A stretch of DNA of 64,000 nt, from positions 11,370 through 75,369 of the forward strand of contig JAZTVX010000044.1 in NCBI GenBank assembly GCA_045635565.1, read 5' to 3'. Positions 17,036 through 24,064 of this stretch are shown one piece after another (the stretch's first letter is position 1; the number at the start of each line of letters is the position of its first letter). The stretch comes from RGIG4140 sp045635565 (GTDB lineage Bacteria; Pseudomonadota; Alphaproteobacteria; CAAHEQ01; UBA3637). Under the pieces are notes generated by a model. It saw only the letters and a program-made list of their open reading frames with translations, was not told the DNA's origin and did not search any database. The position numbers and the translations under genes are program-made.

Positions 17036-17129
17036 GAGATAATATGTATAAAAATCAAATGGTTGTGTTTTCTTCGTCGAGTAAGTTTTTTGATAAATTT
17101 TTGCTGTGTTGTTCTGTAAGTTTATTTGT

Positions 17130-17156
17130 CGGTATGGATTGTTTTAATCCATACCG
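17130..17156. repeat. Perfect 11-bp inverted repeat in the spacer before a terminator
   Basis: CGGTATGGATT and AATCCATACCG are separated by five bases (GTTTT). It has no T-run, so it is not a terminator by itself. It lies between the small hypothetical gene and a bidirectional terminator, and may protect the 3' end of the transcript or belong to a short RNA. Confidence 0.7.
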
Positions 17157-17185
17157 TTCACATGGGTTGTTTGATGACAATATAT

Positions 17186-17219
17186 TAAAAAAAACGCATA
17201 TTTTATATGCGTTTTTTTA
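17186..17219. terminator. Bidirectional intrinsic terminator
   Basis: A 13-bp stem (AAAAAAACGCATA / TATGCGTTTTTTT) with a 5-nt loop lies between the convergent uvrD unit and the coiled-coil gene at 17244. A and T tracts on both sides allow it to work on either strand. Confidence 0.9.
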
Positions 17220-17243
17220 ATTGATGTATCGTTACTTTGTTTG

Positions 17244-18380
17244 TTAATTATTTGTTTGGCTTTGATTCATCGGATTCGGTATCATCGCATCATTCGGATT
17301 ATATCGTTCTCCGACTTGTGCATGTTGAGAAATCACATTCCCTAAATGATTGTGTCCCATCATTTCGCGTCCGAATGTTAAAGCGGGTGCTTTGTTTTCC
17401 GATGCTGCCAACACACCGAGTGTCCCTGTTCCATAAAAAGGCGAAGCCACTGCTAAACCATATTCATCAGAACCATGTTCAACGGTTGATGTTTGTGAAT
17501 TGAAAAATTCATTATAACGTTGCATTTTATCGTGACGTTCCAACATATTCCCGACACTCTCGTCAAAATTACTATCCATTATTCTTTGTATGTTTTCATC
17601 TGAAATCAATTTTTTATCCATAACGGTTTTCAGACAGGAGGCATGTGTAAAATATTGATGCATCATTTCGTTGACTTGTTGACACGTTTCCGGAATTTGT
17701 TGTTCTAAGACAAGATAGCGTTCATTTAATTGAGCGGCTTGTTGTTCCAACAGTATTTTTTGTTCGTCTGTTGTTTCCTTTTTTTCGTATTCAGCACGCA
17801 ACTTTTGGAAATCTTTAATCAATTTTTCCCGTTCTTCAACTTGTTTACCAAGTTCATCGTATGATTTAATCGTTTGTTCTTCCCAATAACCTGTTGCCGT
17901 TAAATGATATGTTGTAAAATCGGCTTTTTGCTCGCCAAAATCATGTTCTGCATTAAAATCATATTTTTTGCCTGCTAAAAAGGTAATGCAATCTTTTGTT
18001 GTAATAACGGCAGGTGACATTTTTTGCCAATCGATTTTTGCCCCTTTCCTTTCGGCTAAAGCCAACACTTCATAACCGCCTTCAACGGCCATGACTTCAT
18101 CAATTAAGACTTGTTCTCTTTCTTCAATTTTCTTAACAATTGCATCGGCTTTTTTACGATTCTCTTGTTCAAAAGCATATGTGATGTATTCTTTACCTAA
18201 TTCATTAAAATCCATGTTGAATTTTCCAAGAGCATCGATAATAGCGAGTGCGCTTTCCTTTGATAATCCTTCTGTTGCGTCAAGCAATTCTTTGTGTGTT
18301 TTGGAGTCGAAAAAAATACTTAATTCATCAACCCCTTTAAGTCTTTTGGATGAAGATGATTTTCTAGTTTTTTTAGCCAT
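17244..18380 (-). CDS. Hypothetical coiled-coil protein, 378 residues
   Basis: No family is recognised. The N-terminus is basic and Ser-rich (KKTRKSSSSKRLK) with no signal peptide. Residues about 20-130 are mostly helical with LDATEGLSKESALAIIDALG. A long charged coiled coil runs from about 165 to 235 (EEREKLIKDFQKLRAEYE, QQAAQLNERYLVLEQQ). The C-terminal 90 residues are Gly/Ala/Asn-rich (YGTGTLGVLAASEN) and probably flexible. It has its own near-consensus promoter, an AAAGGAAAA ribosome site and a terminator, so it is a strong single-gene unit. It lies next to another unknown coiled-coil gene of the same orientation. A cytoplasmic scaffold or a secreted substrate without a classical signal are both possible. 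Confidence 0.55.
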   Translation of the reverse strand: MAKKTRKSSSSKRLKGVDELSIFFDSKTHKELLDATEGLSKESALAIIDALGKFNMDFNELGKEYITYAFEQENRKKADAIVKKIEEREQVLIDEVMAVEGGYEVLALAERKGAKIDWQKMSPAVITTKDCITFLAGKKYDFNAEHDFGEQKADFTTYHLTATGYWEEQTIKSYDELGKQVEEREKLIKDFQKLRAEYEKKETTDEQKILLEQQAAQLNERYLVLEQQIPETCQQVNEMMHQYFTHASCLKTVMDKKLISDENIQRIMDSNFDESVGNMLERHDKMQRYNEFFNSQTSTVEHGSDEYGLAVASPFYGTGTLGVLAASENKAPALTFGREMMGHNHLGNVISQHAQVGERYNPNDAMIPNPMNQSQTNN

Positions 18381-18417
18381 GGTTTTCCTTTCTCAGCAAT
18401 TGTGTTACAATAAAACC

Positions 18418-18446
18418 ATTCTATCGGTAAATATAAAAATTGTCAA
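18418..18446 (-). promoter_or_regulatory. Near-consensus promoter of the 17244-18380 gene
   Basis: Minus strand TTGACA (18446-18441), 17 bp, TAGAAT (18423-18418). The untranslated leader is about 31 nt. Confidence 0.8.
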
Positions 18447-18469
18447 GAATTTTTAACAAATATTTTGCA

Positions 18470-20722
18470 TCATGCCATTGATTGAGCCGACCCTATTGGT
18501 AAATGGGCAAAATCGAACTCGCGTGGTTCGGGCTGTTGTGTATCGGCCCCCTGTTTTGAAACTTTTGCCAATGTTCCCATTAAACCACTGCTTGGTTGCG
18601 AGGCAGGTGTATCCATTTGTGCTTCATTTTCGGCTGAAAATGACCGTGCCTGTGCCAAACCATTTAAGGAACCTAAACCACGCGGTTTCGGGGATTTTTC
18701 GACAGTCGTATCGCTATGAGCCAAAGCAGTATTTGATGTCGGTTGTTCGGCATTTAATGGTACATCAAGGTTATTCGGATGAGCCAAAGTGCCAAGTCCT
18801 TGTGTTGACGAACCGTCATTTGATGATAAACGATGATGAGCCATCTGCCCTTGTGGATTTGTTGACATAATCGGTGGAACAGGTGCTTCAACTGTAGCCG
18901 CAATAGACATGCTATCTAAAGGATTGGTTTTGGGAGAGGTGCTACGCGCCGTTATACCTGTCGAAACATGAGAAGTATAAGTAGATGTTCTTCCGAATTT
19001 CAAAGACGTATACTCTTGGTGTGCTCTACGCAACTGACCGGCATATTCGTTCTTTTTGGCATCCGTGTCTGCATGGTCGTACAATGTTCGCCAGTATGTC
19101 ATATTTTCTTCCGCCTGACGTTTGTCTGCTAATCGTTTTTCTTCTGTTGGAGAAGCATTTTGAGGTCTTATTGGTTTATGTGCAGAAGTGCTCAATCTTC
19201 CTCTTTCATCGCTCGCCTTACCGGCATTTTTAGCCTTTGCTAGAGTTTGAAGTCTTGCTTTTTCAAATGGATCTGTTTCTTGAGCGGCTTGTTCTTCTAA
19301 ACGCCGACTTTCTTCTCCAAGTTTACGCGAATGTTCGGTTTGTGTTTCAGGCTGTTCATTATATTTATATTCGCTATTTAGTTTTTCAAATTCAGCACCC
19401 GTTCTCTTGGCATCTTTACCATGATGCTTCACTTCATGTTTTTTAGCCGTTGCTAGAGTTTGAAGTCTTGCTTTTTTATTTGGATCTGTTTCTTGAGCGG
19501 CTTGTTCTTCTAAACGCCGACTTTCTTCTTCAAGTTTACGCGAATGTTCGGCTTGTGTTTCAGGCTGTTTATTATATTTATATTCGCTATTTAGTTTTTC
19601 AAATTCAGCACCCGTTCTCTTGGCATCTTTACCATGATGCTTCACTTCATGCTTCTTAGCCGTTGCTAGAGTTTGAAGTCTTGCTTTTTCAAATGGATCT
19701 GTTTCTTGAGCGGCTTGTTCTTCTAAACGCCGAATTTCTTCTTCTTTGCTTCTCTTCTGCTCTAAATGATATCGTTCGTGTTCTTCAAGTTTACGCAAAT
19801 GTTCGGCTTGTTTTTTACTCTGTCCATTATATTTATATTCGCTATTTAGTTTTTCAAATTCAGCACCCGTTCTCTTGGCATCTTTACCATGATGCTTCAC
19901 TTCATGCTTCTTAGCCGTTGCTAGAGTTCGAAGTTTTGCTTTTTCAATTGGATCTGTTTCTTGAGCGGCTTGTTCTTCTAAACGCCGAATTTCTTCTTCT
20001 TTGATTCTCTTCTGCTCTAAATGATATCGTTCGTGTTCTTTAAGTTCATGCAAATGTTTTTTTTGCTCTTCCGGTGACAGCTTGTGGAAATCTTTTCCCT
20101 CTGCAATGAGATCATCTGTTATTTGATCACGTTTACGACAACAGGCATCAATTTCAGCAAGAAATTCTTGTCTGCTTTCTTCCGTAAATGGACTATTTCT
20201 GAATTTATCATAAGCCGCTTTACTTCTGGCATCAAATTCAGCAAACGCAGATTGAACGGCTTGCATATGCTGTGTGTGGTAGTATGATGTCATTCGGGCT
20301 GCCACATCCATGACAGCTGCTTGATGTGCGGCAGATGAATTAGAATGAATGCCGTTTTTATTTTGGGTCGTTGTTTTTTGAACTTCATTCCGAACATGCT
20401 GCGGATAACGAGCGGCAACAGCCATTTTAATGGATGGATCTAAATTAACAGCTGAAATGTGATGTAATAAACGAACATGTTCGGCTTGCGTTTCTGCCGA
20501 CGGTTGGGTCGCTAATACAACACTTAAACGTTCTAAATAATGCTTGAGTTTTGATACTTCTTCATTGAAAACATGTCTGCTTTCATCTGCTTCTGCTGGG
20601 GAAATACGAATATCCCCCTTGCTTAATTTACTGTAATCTACATCGCTGTTTGCAGAGGCCGAACCAATCGGAGCAACTAATGGAATGCCCCATTCCCTCA
20701 TTTGTTCTACACTTAATGCCAT
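18470..20722 (-). CDS. Hypothetical repeat-containing coiled-coil protein, 750 residues
   Basis: The start is the ATG at 20722, five bases after GGAGG. Layout: N-terminal region to about residue 180 with a module (SAVNLDPSIKMAVAARYPQH) that also occurs in the protein at 52525-53853; a helical linker; then tandem repeats of 85, 85 and 71 residues plus a partial fourth copy, each containing RRLEEQAAQETDP, KKHEVKHHGKDAKRTG and AEFEKLNSEYKYN; then a disordered, Pro/Ser/Thr-rich tail of about 230 residues. No signal peptide or membrane segment. Repeats of Glu/Lys/Arg-rich helices suggest an extended rod. The gene has its own promoter. Function unknown; repeat number variation between strains is likely. 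Confidence 0.6.
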   Translation of the reverse strand: MALSVEQMREWGIPLVAPIGSASANSDVDYSKLSKGDIRISPAEADESRHVFNEEVSKLKHYLERLSVVLATQPSAETQAEHVRLLHHISAVNLDPSIKMAVAARYPQHVRNEVQKTTTQNKNGIHSNSSAAHQAAVMDVAARMTSYYHTQHMQAVQSAFAEFDARSKAAYDKFRNSPFTEESRQEFLAEIDACCRKRDQITDDLIAEGKDFHKLSPEEQKKHLHELKEHERYHLEQKRIKEEEIRRLEEQAAQETDPIEKAKLRTLATAKKHEVKHHGKDAKRTGAEFEKLNSEYKYNGQSKKQAEHLRKLEEHERYHLEQKRSKEEEIRRLEEQAAQETDPFEKARLQTLATAKKHEVKHHGKDAKRTGAEFEKLNSEYKYNKQPETQAEHSRKLEEESRRLEEQAAQETDPNKKARLQTLATAKKHEVKHHGKDAKRTGAEFEKLNSEYKYNEQPETQTEHSRKLGEESRRLEEQAAQETDPFEKARLQTLAKAKNAGKASDERGRLSTSAHKPIRPQNASPTEEKRLADKRQAEENMTYWRTLYDHADTDAKKNEYAGQLRRAHQEYTSLKFGRTSTYTSHVSTGITARSTSPKTNPLDSMSIAATVEAPVPPIMSTNPQGQMAHHRLSSNDGSSTQGLGTLAHPNNLDVPLNAEQPTSNTALAHSDTTVEKSPKPRGLGSLNGLAQARSFSAENEAQMDTPASQPSSGLMGTLAKVSKQGADTQQPEPREFDFAHLPIGSAQSMA
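19225..20045. repeat. Tandem repeat array inside the 750-residue protein gene
   Basis: The marker GCTAGAGTTTGAAG recurs at 19239, 19452 and 19665, and in slightly altered form at 19920. The periods are therefore 213, 213 and 255 bp. The 42-bp difference is an in-frame 14-residue insertion containing HERYHLEQK. Copies are nearly identical at DNA level, a sign of recent expansion or homogenisation. Confidence 0.9.
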
Positions 20723-20760
20723 TTGCACCTCCGCAAAAAGAATATACCTAACTATCTAAT

Positions 20761-20790
20761 AGGATAACATCAAAAAGTTAATTCTGTCAA
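20761..20790 (-). promoter_or_regulatory. Promoter of the 750-residue repeat protein gene
   Basis: Minus strand TTGACA (20790-20785), 18 bp, TATCCT (20766-20761). The predicted start is about 30 nt before the ATG. Confidence 0.65.
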
Positions 20791-20962
20791 CAATATTTAT
20801 TTCTTTAAAATCAATATGATATAAAAAACTTATTAACAAATTGTAAAGAAAATTAACTATTTTTTGCCTGTTTTTATGTATTAAAAGGTATGTAAATATG
20901 AAAATTTTTTCTGTAACTAATTGAAAACAAATAAAAAAACAATAAAAATACGATTCGTTTTG

Positions 20963-21060
20963 TTTTTGTACAAAAAGGTGTTTTTTTCTAATATTTTCTG
21001 GGAAAATTTTTTATTTAAAAATAAAATATTGAAAACTATAAATATTTATATTTGTACAAA
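20963..21060. other. AT-rich spacer with two TTTGTACAAA palindromes
   Basis: The 300-bp spacer between the divergent repeat-protein and reductase genes holds no ORF I can support. Two palindromes stand out: TTTTTGTACAAAAA at 20963-20976 and TTTGTACAAA at 21051-21060, with centres 86 bp apart. They lie upstream of the reductase promoter at 21106. They could be binding sites for one dimeric regulator, but in such AT-rich DNA chance is possible. Confidence 0.35.
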
Positions 21061-21105
21061 AGTTAATTTTTTTTAAGATTGTATCGAAACGGTATTTTTG
21101 ACGTC

Positions 21106-21134
21106 TTGCAAAACGAATCGCATGTTGATACAAT
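21106..21134 (+). promoter_or_regulatory. Promoter of the flavodoxin-type reductase gene
   Basis: TTGCAA, 17 bp, TACAAT. Its predicted start near 21141 lies downstream of an in-frame ATG at 21098 and 14 nt before the ATG at 21155. Confidence 0.7.
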
Positions 21135-21154
21135 ATATCTGTAAAGGAGATAGC

Positions 21155-21778
21155 ATGAATGTATTATTGATTAACGGCAGTCCACACGAAAAGGGGTGTA
21201 CTTATACCGCTTTATCGGAAGTGGCACATGCATTAGAACAAGAACATATTTCAACCACATTATTTCATATTGGCATACAACCCATTCGTGGGTGTATTGG
21301 GTGTGGTGTATGTCGCACGACGGGTCGGTGTTTTTATGATGAAGATACGGTTAATGCCTGTCTTGAATTAGCCAAGAAAGCCGATGGGATTGTTGTCGGG
21401 TCGCCCGTTTATTATGCCGGTCCGAACGGGGCTTTGTGTGCATTTTTGGACAGATTGTTTTTTGCCGCTAATGGAGCATTGGCATTTAAACCATCAGCAG
21501 CGGTTGTCAGTTCTCGTCGGGCAGGGGGACCAGCTGCGTTTGATAGATTAAATAAATATTTCACCATTTCACATATGCCGATTGTTTCATCACAATACTG
21601 GAATGAGGTGCATGGCAGTACGCCCGAAGATGTATTGAAAGATGCCGAAGGACTTCAAACAATGCGAACGTTAGGACGTAATATGGCTTGGTTATTGCAT
21701 TGTATTCAAGCCGGTCAAGAGCAAGGTATCGTATATCCTCAAAAAGAGGAAGTTATTCGTACAAATTTTATTCGATAG
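21155..21778 (+). CDS. Flavodoxin-fold NAD(P)H-dependent FMN reductase
   Basis: The 207-residue protein starts at 21155 after a strong AAAGGAGA site; MNVLLINGSPHEKG is the usual flavodoxin-like phosphate-binding opening. A cysteine cluster Cys47, Cys50, Cys53 and Cys59 in GCIGCGVCRTTGRC is typical of the iron-sulfur flavoprotein / WrbA-like oxidoreductase group, though the spacing is compact. VVGSPVYYAGPNGALCAFLDR is the conserved flavin-contacting segment. Likely cytoplasmic and likely to reduce quinones, nitro compounds or an unknown partner; the substrate cannot be told. It is monocistronic, followed by a repeat array. Confidence 0.8.
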   Translation: MNVLLINGSPHEKGCTYTALSEVAHALEQEHISTTLFHIGIQPIRGCIGCGVCRTTGRCFYDEDTVNACLELAKKADGIVVGSPVYYAGPNGALCAFLDRLFFAANGALAFKPSAAVVSSRRAGGPAAFDRLNKYFTISHMPIVSSQYWNEVHGSTPEDVLKDAEGLQTMRTLGRNMAWLLHCIQAGQEQGIVYPQKEEVIRTNFIR

Positions 21779-21834
21779 AACAATATCGTATGATATAAAA
21801 AAGATGTGAGTGGTAAGAATGGGGCTATGTTAAC

Positions 21835-22258
21835 ATGAACTTGGTTTAGCATAATGGTAAAACGAAGGGTCTTTTGATGACAGAGTACCCTGTCCACCTT
21901 ATCGTCACCCTGAACTTGATTCAGAGTCTTGTGGCGACAGAACACTTTGCCTTACCTCCATAAGATGCTGAACCAAGTTCAGCATGACGGTAAAACGAAG
22001 GTTTTTTTGATGATAGTGTACCCTGTCCACCTTATCGTTACCCTGAACTTGATTCAGGGTCTTGTGGCGACAGAACACTTTGCCTCAACTCCATAAGATG
22101 CTGAACCAAGTTCAGCATGACGGTAAAACGAAGGGTCTTTTGACGACAGAGTACCCTGTCCACCTTATCGTCACCCTGAACTTGATTCAGGGTCTTTTGA
22201 CGACAGAACACTTTGCCTTACCTCCATAAGATGTTGAACCAAGTTTAGCATGATGGGA
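21835..22258. repeat. 133-bp tandem repeat array with paired hairpins (REP/BIME-like)
   Basis: Three copies with an exact 133-bp period (the segment starting TACCCTGTCCACC lies at 21886, 22019 and 22152). Each unit carries two palindromes: CCCTGAA-N5-TTCAGGG (21908 imperfect, 22041, 22174) and GCTGAAC-N3-GTTCAGC (21967, 22100). Degenerate copies of the second lie at both ends (about 21835 and 22234). No coding sense is visible. The CCCTGAACTTGATTCAGGG sequence resembles dispersed palindromic repeats known from many bacterial genomes. The rest of the spacer to 22498 shows no gene. Confidence 0.9.
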
Positions 22259-22498
22259 AGTTGAAAAGTTTTATGGTACCGAATGTCACGCTATTTGCGT
22301 GAGTAGGGGAGGTTCATTTTTTTTCTATGTTGAAATACCTTTGATTATGATGTAATCGGTTTGAATAAGTTGAATCATACGGAGAGAATATTGTAGAAAA
22401 ATATTTATCATAAAAAAGATGTGTTCTGATAAATAATGATTTTGCTAACATCAAATATGTTATGCTTTTTTTATGAAGTGATAACCTTGATTTTGAAT

Positions 22499-22542
22499 AA
22501 AAAAAATACTTTCCGTTTGTGCGGAAAGTATTTTTTTTTTTA
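22499..22542 (-). terminator. Terminator of the Cys-rich prepilin gene
   Basis: An 11-bp perfect stem (AATACTTTCCG / CGGAAAGTATT) with a 6-nt loop, A-run on one side and T-run on the other. It lies 19 bases beyond the stop codon on the minus strand. Confidence 0.9.
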
Positions 22543-22560
22543 GGTTACAGTATGATGAAT

Positions 22561-23925
22561 TTATTTGATACACATGCCATTACTGTCCGGAACACCCCAG
22601 CCCATTGTTTTACAACAGACATTGTTTGAACCTAACGTTCCACCGGCATTGTCGCAACAAATGGCAGACGCTTGACCTGTTTCAAAATCCATTTTGTTAT
22701 CAGGGCAACAGCAGGCACTACTACCACCAACAACAACCGTAGCGGCATTGCTGTTATCCGGACAGACAATATCAGAACAGTCTGATGGTGGTGGAGGTGG
22801 AACACCACAATCTGCGGTGGACCGTCCCAACCAATCAAGACCGATTACACCATTCAAACAACAGGTGTTTGTTGTTGCCTCCCATCTGAAAGAGGAGTTG
22901 CTTTCGCAGCACATCTGAACGGGTTGTGTCGTGCCGATAAAGTATGGTAACACAGAACCACTTGAACCAACGGCACAGCATTCTATTATGGGTGATATAC
23001 CGGCACTCGAACCACTATCGAAAAATCTGGTACCGGCAGAACGACCTGTTTGTATTTCATATACACCGACTTCGGCACCATTTTCTAAAACCGTTGTTGT
23101 TCCTGTCGGGACGGAATAATTACCTGTTGGTTTGACACAACAAACATCACTTGATGACCAAATCCCACCGGCACTGTTACAGCAGACATCTGTTTCTGTC
23201 GCTTCATTATAGTATTCAAAAGGAGAATTGGGAATACATTCACCTTCATAGGGATCTATGTCATCCGGTTCATCAGAGGGTGGATTATCAGGTACGACGT
23301 GTGCTTTCATAGCACCAAAGAAAACAATTAAAGAGTTATACGTTGAAGCGGCTGTGGTATAATCCAAGTCCAATACTTCGGCTAATTGCAATGCCGATTC
23401 ACGACCACCTTCGTCTTCCTTGTATTCATCAAACTTACTACAATCAATATCGGCCAGTTTTGTATCACCACAGCCACTGAATACCGGAGCAATTTGAGCA
23501 CATGTTTCATTGAATTTTGAATATTTAATCTGTTCACAAACTTGGCTGGAAATACCGGCAATGGCAACCGTATAGCCGTAAATATCACTGTTTTCATCGT
23601 TGTAAACACGAACCTGAACGGGCGCCCCTGTGTTTGTTTGAAAATATTCACTGTACATGTCTTTTTCAGGAACAGAAGCAATTAAAGACGGTTTGACAAT
23701 CCCCTCTTCGAGATACATAATATTTTTTTCCGTTCGAGCCCCTGTTACGGCAATTGTAAACGCATCAACCGTTTCATTTTCTGCGTGAATTTGTAAGGCA
23801 TAATCCATGCCGGTTATACCTGCAATGGTTACAACACCAATTACTGCCAAAACGCCCAGCATTTCAACCATACTGCGTCCGTTTTGTGATTTTTTATGCG
23901 AAAACATGCGTTGTTTTGTTATCAT
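22561..23925 (-). CDS. Cysteine-rich type IV prepilin-like protein
   Basis: I start at the ATG at 23925 because GAGG lies upstream and the promoter start is just before it; this gives a 454-residue protein. Residues 12-17 KSQNGR and the following SMVEMLGVLAVIGVVTIAGI form a type IV prepilin leader: cleavage after Gly16, with Glu21 at +5 and a hydrophobic helix. The remaining 400 residues are exported and contain eight vicinal Cys-Cys positions (for example VCCNSAGG, ICCDNAGG, VCCKTMG and one CCC) plus a proline run before SDCSDIVC. The similar CCxNAGG blocks suggest an internally duplicated disulfide module. Far longer than an ordinary major pilin, so a tip or minor pilin is inferred. No prepilin peptidase is in the window. 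Confidence 0.7.
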   Translation of the reverse strand: MITKQRMFSHKKSQNGRSMVEMLGVLAVIGVVTIAGITGMDYALQIHAENETVDAFTIAVTGARTEKNIMYLEEGIVKPSLIASVPEKDMYSEYFQTNTGAPVQVRVYNDENSDIYGYTVAIAGISSQVCEQIKYSKFNETCAQIAPVFSGCGDTKLADIDCSKFDEYKEDEGGRESALQLAEVLDLDYTTAASTYNSLIVFFGAMKAHVVPDNPPSDEPDDIDPYEGECIPNSPFEYYNEATETDVCCNSAGGIWSSSDVCCVKPTGNYSVPTGTTTVLENGAEVGVYEIQTGRSAGTRFFDSGSSAGISPIIECCAVGSSGSVLPYFIGTTQPVQMCCESNSSFRWEATTNTCCLNGVIGLDWLGRSTADCGVPPPPPSDCSDIVCPDNSNAATVVVGGSSACCCPDNKMDFETGQASAICCDNAGGTLGSNNVCCKTMGWGVPDSNGMCIK

Positions 23926-23989
23926 TGGTGCCTCATCATGCGTATCATACAGGTATAAACAAACGAACGGAATATAACTTCCTATTTTC

Positions 23990-24018
23990 AGATTACCAAA
24001 AAAATATGCTTTCGTCAA
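23990..24018 (-). promoter_or_regulatory. Promoter of the prepilin-like gene
   Basis: Minus strand TTGACG (24018-24013), 17 bp, TAATCT (23995-23990). The leader is about 58 nt. Confidence 0.6.
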
Positions 24019-24064
24019 ATACTTTTTTGAAAAAAACAAGAGGTTGATTGATAGAAAACAGATG

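Noticed and set aside
17044..17220. 58-codon frame after the small hypothetical gene
   Set aside because: It runs through the inverted repeat and the whole bidirectional terminator and has only a weak ribosome site; composition is non-coding-like.
19237..19914. Repeated open frames on the plus strand of the repeat protein gene
   Set aside because: They are the mirror of the 213/255-bp coding repeats, lack ribosome sites and have no promoter.
21739..21945. Minus-strand frame into the 133-bp repeat array
   Set aside because: It is made of repeat and spacer sequence and has no recognisable product.
21835..22258. CRISPR array
   Set aside because: Units are 133 bp and fully repeated; there are no short repeats with unique spacers and no cas genes.
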